DNA from: DATBGZ01 sp036557785
GTDB lineage: Bacteria > Actinomycetota > Actinomycetes > Mycobacteriales > Micromonosporaceae
Assembly: GCA_036557785.1 (NCBI GenBank)
Contig: DATBGZ010000055.1
Coordinates: forward strand, 1 to 64,000
DNA length: 64,000 nt
Reading direction: 5' to 3'
A program made the position numbers and the translations under genes. The notes under the pieces are model-generated. The model saw only the letters and a list, made by a program, of their open reading frames with translations. It was not told the DNA's origin and did not search any database. Within the stretch, counting starts at the first letter, position 1; every line of letters starts with the position of its first letter. Of the stretch, positions 9,034-17,541 are shown in pieces.

Positions 9034-9423
9034 TCACGTGTTGGTGTCGGAGCAGGCCCCGGACATAGTCAACGTGTAGGTCACCAGAGTGGCAGGAGCC
9101 ACGGGGGCCACGCGGACGTACGTCATGGCGTACGAGCCGGTGCCAACGGCCGTGTTCGGCACCTCGCGCAGGTAGCCATCGGTTTTCAGGGCGGTGAGGT
9201 TGGCTGGGTAGTCCGTCTTCTGGGCGTAGTACGCCTCGAGGGCGGTCTCGACGGACTTGAAGTCCGACTTGCAGGCCGCCGACTCGCCGCGGCTCTGGAA
9301 CGCCTGGACGGCGAAGACCACGATCCCGGCGAGCACACCGAGGATCACGATGACGATGAGGAGCTCGACCAGCGTGAAGCCCCGGTCCTTCTGCTGGCGG
9401 GCGGCGCGAATGCGCTGAAGCAC
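9034..9423 (-). CDS. pilA: Major type IVa-like pilin PilA
   Basis: A 129-residue prepilin whose leader is MLQRIRAARQQKDRG, with predicted cleavage before FTLVELLIVIVILG (Glu at +5). The globular C-terminal domain has two cysteines (in AACKSDF and SGACSD) that could form the D-region disulfide. The start is GTG at 9423 with an AAGGAGA ribosome-binding site. The longer frame from 9501 would add an implausible leader. It is first in the leftward pilus operon and is probably the major pilin, because it lies nearest the promoter and is shorter than the minor pilins. Confidence 0.93.
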   Translation of the reverse strand: MLQRIRAARQQKDRGFTLVELLIVIVILGVLAGIVVFAVQAFQSRGESAACKSDFKSVETALEAYYAQKTDYPANLTALKTDGYLREVPNTAVGTGSYAMTYVRVAPVAPATLVTYTLTMSGACSDTNT

Positions 9424-9751
9424 GATGTTCTCCTTGGGGATGTACGGGCGCGTCCGAGGCGCACAACGAAACGCGGCACGCTGGGACGCAACTGTAGGCA
9501 CGAAGCGCTAACCGGTTCAGCGCCCCGTCGTCGAGAGCCGTTACGCGCCGGTTGGGCGCTCCTGATCCTTGTCGCGCAGTGGTTTTGGGGCAGTTACTGA
9601 GCGGAGGCCCGATTCCATGCATGCGGACTGATCGATTTTATGCCGGAATTGTCCCGAGTGTCACCACATGCTTTCGGCCGGATGACAGGCGATTCTGACC
9701 GAATGTCCACCATTGTCGGCACGGACGGAATCCAACAACCACCGAGCGTTG
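9424..9751. other. Intergenic region upstream of pilA
   Basis: About 330 bp between the pilA start and the end of the leftward gene at 9752. It is less GC-rich than its surroundings around 9585-9720 and must hold the pilA promoter on the minus strand. I see no clear sigma-70-type or WhiG-type box and no terminator with a T run. Confidence 0.5.
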
Positions 9752-10627
9752 CTAGCCCGGGTACACCTCGGCGATGACGACGTCGGGAGAGTCAACCGCC
9801 CCCGTGTCCATCTGACTCCACTCTCCACTTTGGACATTCCATTCGTGGCCCGCGAACCGGACCCGGGAGACATTTCGGGTGCCCGAGTTCGCGACCAGCC
9901 AGGCCGCCAGTTGCCAGCCCGCGCGGTCCTGGGCCGGGGCCACCGAGAGGCTGTCGCGGTCGATGACCCGCGCGCTGCTGACGAGCGGACCCCAGTCGGC
10001 TCGCAGGCTGTCGGCGAGTGCATCGGCCGCGGCCGCGCCTCGCAACGTCGGCTCACCGACCTTCTCGCAGGCGATCGCCGCCTGTTGGGCCCCGACGAGG
10101 GCGTCGCCGAGCACCTGGGCGTCGCTGGCCCACTTCTGGTAGGCCTCGGGATAGGCGCTGCGCTGAACGGCCTGGGCGGCGTCGGTGAGGCGCATCTCCT
10201 CCCAACCGTCGATCCGGAGCAGCTTGTTGTAGAAGGCGCGGGAGGCATACCGAGGATCACTGACCTGTGCGACGGTGCCCCAGCCCATGCTCGGGCGCTG
10301 CTGGAACAGCCCGATCGAGTCCCGGTCGCCACCGGAGAGGTTGTAGAGCTCGGACTCCTGCATGGCCGCGGCGAGGGCGACCACGATGCCCCGGTCGGGG
10401 ATGCCCTTCACCACTCCGACCGCCGCGATCGTCGCCGCGTTCGCCATCTGCTCCGGATAGAGGTTCACCACGCCGGCGCTCGTCTGCGCCCGGCAGCCCT
10501 TGCCCACGGGAACCTCGATCGGCAGCTTTGGACCGCCGCGGTCCGGCGCCAGGTAGATGCCGACCCCGAGGAGGACGAGCACCAGGGCGGCCAGCAGCCA
10601 TAGCGCGCGGCGCATGGCGCTAACCAT
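9752..10627 (-). CDS. Exported lysozyme/transglycosylase-fold protein
   Basis: A 291-residue protein with an N-terminal signal anchor (about residues 8-27, LWLLAALVLVLLGVG). The central region contains VALAAAMQESEL, then a GDRDSIGLFQQRP motif. These match the catalytic-Glu helix and the GLFQ loop of the lysozyme-like/SLT fold seen in actinobacterial muralytic and resuscitation-type enzymes. The likely role is remodelling of peptidoglycan outside the membrane. The start could instead be the ATG at 10615, four codons in. It is transcribed leftward toward the pilus operon, separated by about 330 bp. Enzyme activity is inferred from motif similarity only. Confidence 0.7.
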   Translation of the reverse strand: MVSAMRRALWLLAALVLVLLGVGIYLAPDRGGPKLPIEVPVGKGCRAQTSAGVVNLYPEQMANAATIAAVGVVKGIPDRGIVVALAAAMQESELYNLSGGDRDSIGLFQQRPSMGWGTVAQVSDPRYASRAFYNKLLRIDGWEEMRLTDAAQAVQRSAYPEAYQKWASDAQVLGDALVGAQQAAIACEKVGEPTLRGAAAADALADSLRADWGPLVSSARVIDRDSLSVAPAQDRAGWQLAAWLVANSGTRNVSRVRFAGHEWNVQSGEWSQMDTGAVDSPDVVIAEVYPG

Positions 10628-10718
10628 ACGGTCCGGCGCCGCATCTCACCGGCCCCGCGAGTGCCCCGGCGTGCTGGCCGGCTCGGCGTCATCGTGGCAG
10701 CCGTGCAGACTCGATGAC

Positions 10719-11939
10719 ATGCCGAGCACGCCGCCCGAGGGCGACCCCGCGCCGATGGACGGCATCCTGCCGGGCCCGGCGCTGCGCGAGCTGGTCCAGG
10801 TTGAATCGTTCGGCGCCTATGTCCATGTGCCGTTCTGCGCGAGCCGGTGCGGCTACTGCGACTTCAACACCTACACCGCCGCGGAGCTGGGAGGCGGCGG
10901 CAGTCAGGAGGGGTATCCCGCGACCGTGCTCTCCGAGATCGACCTGGCGCAACGGGTGCTCGGCGACCCGGCACCCCGGTTCGGTACGGTCTTCTTCGGC
11001 GGCGGCACACCGACGCTGCTGCCCCCGGAAGACCTGGCCCGTGTCCTCGAGGGCATCGACAAGGCGTTCGGCCTGGCGACCGGCGCGGAGGTCACGACCG
11101 AGGCGAACCCGGAATCCGTGACGCCTGCGTCGCTGCGTGCGCTGCGGCGGGCCGGGTTCAACCGCATCTCGCTGGGCATGCAGTCCGTCGCCCCGCACGT
11201 GCTCACGGTGCTCGACCGCCGGCACACCCCCGGCCGGGCGGCGCAAGCGGCGACCGAGGCACGGGAGGCGGGGTTCGACCACGTCAACCTGGACCTGATC
11301 TACGGCACGCCGGGCGAACGCGCCGAGGACTTCGCGGCCAGCCTCGACGCCGCGGTCGCGGCGGGCGTGGATCACGTCTCGGCCTACTCGCTGATCGTCG
11401 AGGAGGGCACCCGGTTGCATGGCCGGGTACGCCGGGGTGAGCTCGCGGCGCCCGACGACGACGTGGCCGCTGATCGATACCTCGCCGCCGAGGCGTGCCT
11501 GTCCGCGGCCGGACTGGCGTGGTACGAGGTCTCGAACTGGGCCCGCCCCGGCGCGCAGTGCCGGCACAACCTCGGCTACTGGCGCGGCGGGCATTGGTGG
11601 GGGTTCGGGCCGGGCGCGCACAGCCACGTGGGCGGGGTGCGGTGGTGGAACGTGCGGCACCCCACCGCGTACGCCCGGCGACTCGCTGATGGGCACAGCC
11701 CCGCCCAGGGGCGCGAGGTGCTCACCGGCGAGCAGCGCTACGTCGAGGAGGTGATGCTTCGGCTGCGGCTGGCCGAGGGCCAGCCCCTGCAGCGTCTGTC
11801 CGAGCCGGGCCGCCAAGCGGCCGGGCGCGCTCTCTCCGATGGCCTGCTCGACCCGGCTGGGCACGCCGCTGGTCGCGCGGTGCTCAGCCTGCGCGGCCGG
11901 CTGCTCGCCGACGGTGTCGTGCGCGACCTGCTCGACTAG
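10719..11939 (+). CDS. hemW: Heme chaperone HemW (radical SAM)
   Basis: A 406-residue radical SAM protein of the HemN/HemW family. The cluster motif CxxxCxxC appears as CASRCGYCDF near residue 47, followed by FFGGGTP (SAM binding) and a C-terminal HemN domain. HemW inserts heme into acceptor proteins rather than oxidising coproporphyrinogen. It lacks the N-terminal extension of true HemN, which supports HemW. I use the ATG at 10719. A later ATG at 10755 is also possible, and the open frame upstream of 10719 is a GC artefact. The position just before hrcA-dnaJ matches the order in other actinobacteria. Confidence 0.92.
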   Translation: MPSTPPEGDPAPMDGILPGPALRELVQVESFGAYVHVPFCASRCGYCDFNTYTAAELGGGGSQEGYPATVLSEIDLAQRVLGDPAPRFGTVFFGGGTPTLLPPEDLARVLEGIDKAFGLATGAEVTTEANPESVTPASLRALRRAGFNRISLGMQSVAPHVLTVLDRRHTPGRAAQAATEAREAGFDHVNLDLIYGTPGERAEDFAASLDAAVAAGVDHVSAYSLIVEEGTRLHGRVRRGELAAPDDDVAADRYLAAEACLSAAGLAWYEVSNWARPGAQCRHNLGYWRGGHWWGFGPGAHSHVGGVRWWNVRHPTAYARRLADGHSPAQGREVLTGEQRYVEEVMLRLRLAEGQPLQRLSEPGRQAAGRALSDGLLDPAGHAAGRAVLSLRGRLLADGVVRDLLD

Positions 11940-12364
11940 ACGAGTGATTCCTGGGCGACCCTCGCGTTCGCCGAGCTTGGGGTTGGCCAGGCACCACGCC
12001 ACAGGCATCCCCTCGACTGTGGGTGAGCAGATAGAGCTTGAACCCCCAGTACCAGCGCGAGTGCGAGGTCGCAGTAGCCGTTGCCAGCCAGCTCGGCCAG
12101 CTCCGGTCGCCGTACGGTCTGCCGCGAGGTGCCCCATGGCACTGGGGCGGCGTCGAAGAGCCGCAGGTCATCGGTCCACGACGGGCACAGTGTGGCCAGG
12201 TACTCGGTGGCCCGGCAGATCAACGCCGCGGCCGCCTTGACTCGCTTGTCGTTGCCGGGCCGGTTCGGCAGATACGGTTTCGGGCAAGCTACGCCGAGCC
12301 CGCCATGATCGCCGTGAGGTGGAGACAACGTCTCGACGGTCCAGCGCATCACAGCGATCTTCAC
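11936..12364 (-). pseudogene. Decayed IS982-family transposase
   Basis: Minus-strand peptides from three reading frames together rebuild the middle of an IS982-type transposase. One frame gives YLPNRPGNDKR, SWTDDLRLFDAAPVPWGTSR and a degraded LAELAGNGYC. The next gives SHSRWYWGFKLYL. A third gives GMPVAWCLANPKLGERE. These follow one another along the DNA in the order of the family (KR...DSTPV...SHSRWYWGLKL...ANPKxxERE), so at least two frameshifts break the gene. The N-terminal third and the C-terminus are missing. The remnant abuts the 3' end of hemW. It is inactive. Confidence 0.85.
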
Positions 12365-12384
12365 CGATGATCGCTGTGATGCGC
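12344..12384. repeat. Perfect 16-bp inverted repeat
   Basis: GCGCATCACAGCGATC (12344-12359) is the exact reverse complement of 12369-12384, with a 9-bp spacer. It lies at the broken 5' edge of the IS982 remnant, and the apparent start of that frame lies inside it. There is no T run, so it is not a typical terminator. It may be a fused pair of insertion-sequence ends or a terminator for the leftward gene at 12463. Confidence 0.8.
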
Positions 12385-12462
12385 GGATGCACCCAAGGAG
12401 CCGATGTGCCGCACGGCGATCATGCCTGCCGGGATCCGCGTGAGGAATCGCTCGTCTAGGGG

Positions 12463-12849
12463 CTACTTCACCAGGCGCAGGCTGGCCGGGTAGGTGTAGA
12501 AGACCCCATCGCTCGCCTTGATCGCGGCGACCAGGCTGAACACGACGATCATGATCCCGCAGCCGATCGGCAGGATGATCAGCACGCCGCCGATCCCGAA
12601 CGTGAGGATGCCGGCGCAGACCGTGAGGATCGACGTCAGGAGCGCGGCCGCGCCCCAGGTGATCTGGAAGTTGAGCGCCTCGAGCGCGTGCGCGCGCACG
12701 GTCGGGGACTCGTTGCCTTTCGCCAGCAGCACGACGAGCGGCGCGATGAAGCCGAGGAAGATGCCACCCGCATGCGCGAGCAGGGCCCAGGTCCGCTCAT
12801 CGCTGTTCGCATAGCCCGACGGGGGAGCACCGGGAATGGGGGCGCCCAT
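12463..12849 (-). CDS. DUF4870 (Tic20-like) membrane protein
   Basis: A 128-residue protein with a short Pro/Gly-rich N-terminus and three to four membrane helices. The DUF4870 signatures are visible: ERTWALLAHAGG, a helix ending in VVLLAKG, then HALEALNFQITW and two more hydrophobic helices. These proteins are small integral membrane proteins of unknown function, distantly like the Tic20 fold. The gene stands alone between the transposase remnant and the divergent hrcA operon. Confidence 0.85.
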   Translation of the reverse strand: MGAPIPGAPPSGYANSDERTWALLAHAGGIFLGFIAPLVVLLAKGNESPTVRAHALEALNFQITWGAAALLTSILTVCAGILTFGIGGVLIILPIGCGIMIVVFSLVAAIKASDGVFYTYPASLRLVK

Positions 12850-12985
12850 GAGCGCGACCTCCTTGCTCTGGTGGATCCTGCTCTCGGCAGGGACGCGGGC
12901 GCGTCACGGACACGGTAGGGCGCGTGGTCGAGCGCCGCCAGCGCCCGCGCTTGGCCATCGCGCGCTTGGCGCTCTCCGTCGTAGA

Positions 12986-13012
12986 CTGGCACTCGCCGTG
13001 CATGAGTGCCAG
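12986..13012. promoter_or_regulatory. CIRCE operator of hrcA
   Basis: CTGGCACTC-N9-GAGTGCCAG is a perfect 9-bp inverted repeat with the 9-bp spacer diagnostic of CIRCE, the HrcA-binding element. It lies 55 bp before the hrcA start, so HrcA probably represses its own operon. The arm carries TGGCACTC rather than the TTAGCACTC of the general consensus. Confidence 0.92.
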
Positions 13013-13066
13013 TGGACGGTCGAGAGCTCGAAGAACAGCGTTCGGCAGGACAGGGACGGTGACAGC

Positions 13067-14140
13067 GTGGCGCTCGATGATCGCAAACTCGAGGTGTTGC
13101 GTGTGATCGTCGAGGACTACGTCGCAACCCAGGAGCCGGTGGGCAGCCGGGCCCTCGTGCAGCGGCACCGCCTGGGCGTCTCGCCGGCGACCGTGCGCAA
13201 CGACATGGCCGTGCTGGAAGACGAAGGCTACCTGCGTCAGCCCCATACCAGCGCCGGGCGCGTTCCGACGAACAAGGGGTACCGGCTCTTCGTCGACCGG
13301 TTGTCGCGGATCAAGCCCCTGACACCCGCCGAGCGCCGCGCGATCGAGCGGTTCCTTCTCGGGGCCGTCGACCTTGACGACGTGGTGCACCGCACCGTGC
13401 GCCTGCTGGCTCAGCTGACCAGACAGGTCGCCGTGGTGCAGTACCCGAGCCTGTCGCGTAGCCGGGTACGCCACCTCGAGCTGGTGCCGATCTCCACCAC
13501 CCGGGTCATGCTCGTGCTCATCACGGATACCGGACGGGTGGAGCAGCGGCTGGTGGACCTGGCCGCGCCGGTCGAGGCCGACCTCGTCAACGACATGCGC
13601 CAGGTCCTCAACGACGCCCTGGGCGGGCTCCCCTTCGTCGAGACCACCAAGCCGATCCTTGAGTTGTGTGCCAGTGCCCGGCCGGAGCTGCGGGGCCCGC
13701 TCACCGCGCTGGTCAGCGTGCTGCTGGAGACGCTCACCGAGCGTCCGGAGGAGCGCATGGCACTGGCTGGCACGGCGAACCTCACCCGGGGCGGCTCGCT
13801 GGACTTCGCCGGCACGCTGCGACCGATCCTGGAGGCGCTGGAGGAGGAGGTCATCCTGCTCAAGCTCTTCGGCGCCGTCTACGAGCCGAAGCTCGGGCTG
13901 CGCGGCACGGTGGAGCGCGCGGGGGAGGTCGACCAGGAGCTCACCCGCGTCTACATCGGCGACGAGAACGAGTTCGAGGACCTGCGCGCGACCTCCGTGG
14001 TCGCGACGGGCTACGGACCGGGCAACACTGTCGTGGGTGGGCTCGGGGTGCTCGGGCCGACCAGAATGGACTACCCCGCGACGATCGCGACCGTGCGTGC
14101 CGTGGCACGTTACGTGGGCGACGTGCTGGCGAACAGCTGA
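13067..14140 (+). CDS. hrcA: Heat-inducible transcription repressor HrcA
   Basis: A 357-residue repressor of class I heat-shock genes that binds CIRCE. The N-terminal winged helix covers about residues 1-80 (RKLEVLRVIVEDYVATQEPVGSR, then SPATVRNDMAVLEDEGYL). The GAF-like dimerisation and inserted domains follow. It uses the GTG at 13067. The longer open frame begins upstream of the operator and cannot be real. HrcA activity is usually held up by GroEL, and the window also carries groEL behind CIRCE sites, so both ends of this loop are here. dnaJ follows 95 bp downstream, probably in the same operon. Confidence 0.96.
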   Translation: MALDDRKLEVLRVIVEDYVATQEPVGSRALVQRHRLGVSPATVRNDMAVLEDEGYLRQPHTSAGRVPTNKGYRLFVDRLSRIKPLTPAERRAIERFLLGAVDLDDVVHRTVRLLAQLTRQVAVVQYPSLSRSRVRHLELVPISTTRVMLVLITDTGRVEQRLVDLAAPVEADLVNDMRQVLNDALGGLPFVETTKPILELCASARPELRGPLTALVSVLLETLTERPEERMALAGTANLTRGGSLDFAGTLRPILEALEEEVILLKLFGAVYEPKLGLRGTVERAGEVDQELTRVYIGDENEFEDLRATSVVATGYGPGNTVVGGLGVLGPTRMDYPATIATVRAVARYVGDVLANS

Positions 14141-14235
14141 GCAATGCCCGAGAGTTGTTCTGGGCCCCGGGCCATGCGCACAGGCGCCGAGGGGGCAAGC
14201 GGAGTGAACCGTCGAGCGAGGGCGTAGGGACACAG

Positions 14236-15360
14236 GTGGCCAAGGACTACTACGGCATCTTGGGGGTGCGCCGGGACGCCTCCGCTGACGAGATCAAGCG
14301 TGCCTACCGGCAGTTGGCTCGCCAGTTCCACCCGGACGTCAACCCGGACCCCGAGGCGCAGGAGAAGTTCAAGGAGATCAACGCCGCATACGAGGTCCTC
14401 ACCGACCCGAAGAAGCGCGAGATCCTCGACCTCGGCGGCGATCCATTGGGTCCCGGCGGCGGTGGTTCGGGCGGCGCCGGTCCGTTCGTGGGCTTCCAGG
14501 ACATCATGGACGCGTTCTTCGGCAACGCCACGCCGCGGGGGCCACGTTCGCGCACCAGGGCCGGGGCCGACGCGATCCTGCGGCTGGAGTTGGACCTGCA
14601 CGAGACCGCGTTTGGTACCGAGGCGCCGATCAGCGTCGACACCGCCGTCGTCTGCCAGACCTGTGGCGGGGCCGGTACCGCCCCGGGCACGCATCCGGCC
14701 ACCTGTGACATGTGCAGCGGCCGGGGCGAACTGCAGTCCGTGCAGCGGACGTTCCTGGGCCAGGTCGTCTCCTCCCGGCCCTGCCCGACCTGTCAGGGGT
14801 ACGGCACCCTGATCCCGAACCCGTGCGCGAAGTGCGGCGGCGACGGACGCGTGCGGGCGCGGCGCAACCTCACGGTGAAGATCCCGGCCGGGGTCGAGGA
14901 CGGAATGCGGATCCGGCTCGCGGGGCAGGGTGAGGTCGGTCCTGGGGGCGGGCCCGCCGGTGATCTCTACGTGGAGATCCATGAACGACCGCACGACATC
15001 TTCTCCCGCAAGGGCGACGATCTGCACTGCCGCGTCACCGTGCCGATGACGGCCGCGGCGCTGGGCACGCGGATCACGATCAAGGCGCTCGACAGCGAGG
15101 AGGCCGTCGACGTGCGGCCGGGCACGCAGCCCGGTGCCACGCTGCGCATCCGGGGCAAGGGGGTGCCCCACCTGCGCGGCAGCGGGCGCGGCGACCTGCA
15201 CGTGCACCTCGACGTCCGTACGCCGACCAAGCTGACCAGCGACGAGGAGAAGATGCTGCGCGAGTTCGCCCGCACCCGTGGTGAGGAGGTCGCCGAGCTG
15301 TCGCGCCAGAAGGGTGGCTTCTTCTCCGCGATCCGGGACGCGTTCAACGGGCAAGCGTGA
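14236..15360 (+). CDS. dnaJ: Chaperone DnaJ (type I)
   Basis: A 374-residue Hsp40 co-chaperone that stimulates DnaK ATPase and delivers substrates. The J domain is at about residues 1-65 with the HPD motif in FHPDVNPD. A Gly-rich linker follows, then a zinc-binding region with four CxxCxGxG repeats (CQTCGGAG, CDMCSGRG, CPTCQGYG, CAKCGGDG) and the C-terminal substrate domains. The start is GTG at 14236 (VAKDYYGILGV). It is the DnaJ2-type copy that follows hrcA in actinobacteria, and dnaK is not nearby. Its stop overlaps the rsmE start (GTGA). Confidence 0.96.
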   Translation: MAKDYYGILGVRRDASADEIKRAYRQLARQFHPDVNPDPEAQEKFKEINAAYEVLTDPKKREILDLGGDPLGPGGGGSGGAGPFVGFQDIMDAFFGNATPRGPRSRTRAGADAILRLELDLHETAFGTEAPISVDTAVVCQTCGGAGTAPGTHPATCDMCSGRGELQSVQRTFLGQVVSSRPCPTCQGYGTLIPNPCAKCGGDGRVRARRNLTVKIPAGVEDGMRIRLAGQGEVGPGGGPAGDLYVEIHERPHDIFSRKGDDLHCRVTVPMTAAALGTRITIKALDSEEAVDVRPGTQPGATLRIRGKGVPHLRGSGRGDLHVHLDVRTPTKLTSDEEKMLREFARTRGEEVAELSRQKGGFFSAIRDAFNGQA

Positions 15361-16061
15361 GCCTGCCAATCTTCCTGGTCGGTGCCCTGCCCGACGGGGA
15401 CGAGTTGACGCTCGACGGTCCGGAAGGACACCATGCCGCGTCGGTGGCCCGATTGCGGGTGGGCGAGGCACTGCTGGTGGGCGACGGTCGAGGAACGACC
15501 GTACGGGCAACGGTCCGGGCGGCGGGCAAGGGCACGCTCTCGGTGGTATTGGGCGAGCGAACGTTCGCGCCGATGCCGGTCCCGCGGATCGTGGTCGCGC
15601 AGGGCATCGCGAAGGGCGACCGGGGCGAGCTCGCGGTGCAGGCGATGACCGAGGTCGGGGTGGACGCCATCGTGCCCTGGGACGCCGCCCGCTCGGTGGC
15701 GCGATGGAGCTCATCGCGTCCGCGTGAGCGGTGGTCGGCGACCGCCCGCGAGGCAGCCAAGCAGGCCCGCCGGGCGTGGGTGCCCGTGGTCGAGCCACTC
15801 TCGTCCACAAAGGACATAGCGGCGCGGGCGACCTTCGTTCTGCACGAGGAGGCGACCACGCCGATGTCCACTGTGGAGCTGCCCGGCGTCGACGAGATCG
15901 TCCTCGTGGTCGGCCCGGAGGGTGGCATCACCGCCGACGAGATCGGGCTCTTCGAGCGGGCGGGCGCCCGAACCGTACGGCTGGGCAGCACGGTGCTGCG
16001 CACGTCAACGGCCGGCCCCGTGGCACTGGCCGTGCTCGCCACCCGCCTGGGCCGTTGGTAG
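15357..16061 (+). CDS. rsmE: 16S rRNA m3U1498 methyltransferase RsmE
   Basis: A 234-residue SPOUT-class RNA methyltransferase that modifies U1498 in the decoding region of 16S rRNA. It has an N-terminal PUA-like domain (HHAASVARLRVGE) and a C-terminal trefoil-knot domain with VGPEGGITADEI and a terminal LGSTVLRTSTA stretch that binds SAM. It starts at a GTG overlapping the dnaJ stop by 4 nt, so it is coupled to the heat-shock operon. A TCCACTGTGGA motif lies inside it at 15867. Confidence 0.95.
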   Translation: MSLPIFLVGALPDGDELTLDGPEGHHAASVARLRVGEALLVGDGRGTTVRATVRAAGKGTLSVVLGERTFAPMPVPRIVVAQGIAKGDRGELAVQAMTEVGVDAIVPWDAARSVARWSSSRPRERWSATAREAAKQARRAWVPVVEPLSSTKDIAARATFVLHEEATTPMSTVELPGVDEIVLVVGPEGGITADEIGLFERAGARTVRLGSTVLRTSTAGPVALAVLATRLGRW

Positions 16062-16113
16062 CGCTCATGCCACCGCCCCGGGGCCCGATGCCGGCCAGTT
16101 GTCGCAGTCAACC

Positions 16114-16803
16114 ATGATGCCGGGCATGGACGGCAGCCCGCGGCACGCATCGCCCGCGGGCCCGACGCTGCCCAGCGGGGGCTTGGCCGTCGCGATCGCG
16201 CGCGCCCAGGACGGGGATGAGGACGCCTTCCGGTCCCTGTACCAGGCGGTGCAGCCTGGCCTGCTGCGGTACCTACGCGGACTCGTGGGCCAGGACGCCG
16301 AGGACGTCGCGTCCGAGGCCTGGTCACAGATCGCCAGGGACCTGCCGGGATTTCGGGGAGACGAGCAGGGGTTCCGGGCCTGGGCCGCGACCGTCGGCCG
16401 CAACCGTGCCCTGGACCACCTGCGGCTGCAACGCCGCCGGCCGCTTCCGGCTGGCATGTCCGCCGCCGACCTCACCGACCGGCCGGCGCTCGGCGACACG
16501 GCCAGGGAGGCGCTGGACCGGGTAGCCACCGACGAGGCGATCGCGCTCATCGCCGCGTTGCCGCCCGATCAGGCCGAGGCGGTGCTGCTCCGGGCGGTCA
16601 TGGGACTCGATGCCGTCACCGCGGCGCAGGTCCTCGGCAAGCGTCCGGGGGCGGTACGCACCGCGGCGCACCGGGGGCTGCGACGCCTTGCGCAGCAGCT
16701 CAGCCAGCACCGGCAGGACACAGGCACGGGTGACCCGGCATGGCCCACGCAGCCGACCGGGGATGGCCCGGCCGCCCAAGGGGGTGCCGGTGCCCATGCG
16801 TAA
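16114..16803 (+). CDS. ECF-type RNA polymerase sigma factor
   Basis: A 229-residue sigma-70-family protein with only regions 2 and 4. Region 2 covers about residues 30-110 (FRSLYQAVQPGLLRYLRG, then AEDVASEAWSQIARDL and WAATVGRNRALDHLR). Region 4 covers about 140-195 (IAALPPDQAEAVLLR, then a helix-turn-helix AAQVLGKRPGAVRTAAHRGL). A Gly/Pro-rich tail follows. The start is uncertain among ATG codons at 16114, 16117 and 16126, and none has a strong ribosome-binding site. The gene after it encodes a single-pass membrane protein, which suggests a sigma/anti-sigma pair. The stimulus is unknown. Confidence 0.85.
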   Translation: MMPGMDGSPRHASPAGPTLPSGGLAVAIARAQDGDEDAFRSLYQAVQPGLLRYLRGLVGQDAEDVASEAWSQIARDLPGFRGDEQGFRAWAATVGRNRALDHLRLQRRRPLPAGMSAADLTDRPALGDTAREALDRVATDEAIALIAALPPDQAEAVLLRAVMGLDAVTAAQVLGKRPGAVRTAAHRGLRRLAQQLSQHRQDTGTGDPAWPTQPTGDGPAAQGGAGAHA

Positions 16804-16837
16804 CGTGCGACGCCACCGTGGCGCTGTAGGACATGAC

Positions 16838-17464
16838 ATGATCGGTAAACACGCTCGGTTCACCGCCGCATACGCTGAGCAGTTGCTCGCCGGCTCGACG
16901 CCCGTTCCCGAGGAGCCCTTACAGCTCCTGCTCGCGGCCGCCACGGCGCCCGGGCACCCGGACGAGCTCGCCGGCGAGAACACAGCCGTCCGCGCGTTCC
17001 ACCTTGCGCGCCGAATGCAGGTAGCCCCGCCGCTGGTGCGCCTGCCACGCCGGCGCCGGGCGCGCTGGGGCATCGCCCTGGTCGCCAAGCTCGTCGCGAT
17101 CCTCCTCGCCAGCGTGGGTGCGGCGTGGGCGCTCGCCGCGAGCACGGGAGTCCTGCCGAGCCCGTGGGAGCGCTCGACCACCGTTGTTCCACCCGCCTCC
17201 GGTGGCGGCACGTCCAGCCCGAGCCCTGCCGGCACCCCAGGGTCGACCACCACCGAGCCGTCAACGCCACCCAGTGGCAGCAGCGGGACCCTCGCCGGGC
17301 TCGAGGGACAGTGCCGGGCCTTCTTCGCTCATGACGAGGACCCGAGCACGCTGAAAGGCAAGGGCTTCGAGAAACTGGTCCAAGCCGCGGGCGGGATCGA
17401 CCAGGTGCCGGCCTTCTGCCGGAACCTGCTCGGTATTCAGCCCACACCTAGCGTCACCGGCTAG
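16838..17464 (+). CDS. Membrane protein paired with ECF sigma factor (possible anti-sigma)
   Basis: A 208-residue protein with an N-terminal cytoplasmic part of about 85 residues, one membrane helix (about 86-105, ALVAKLVAILLASVGAAWAL), a Ser/Thr/Pro/Gly-rich linker and an extracellular C-terminal domain with two cysteines. This topology fits an anti-sigma factor that holds the upstream sigma factor at the membrane, but there is no clear zinc-binding HxxxCxxC motif. I chose ATG 16838 because of the AGGA six bases upstream. An alternative ATG at 16796 overlaps the sigma gene. The function is inferred only from pairing and topology. Confidence 0.65.
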   Translation: MIGKHARFTAAYAEQLLAGSTPVPEEPLQLLLAAATAPGHPDELAGENTAVRAFHLARRMQVAPPLVRLPRRRRARWGIALVAKLVAILLASVGAAWALAASTGVLPSPWERSTTVVPPASGGGTSSPSPAGTPGSTTTEPSTPPSGSSGTLAGLEGQCRAFFAHDEDPSTLKGKGFEKLVQAAGGIDQVPAFCRNLLGIQPTPSVTG

Positions 17465-17541
17465 GTCCGTAGCGGACCCAGGCGTCTCCCGCGTGGCTCA
17501 AGCCCCGCCCGTAGTAGGCCCCCCCGGGCGCGGGCCCGATC

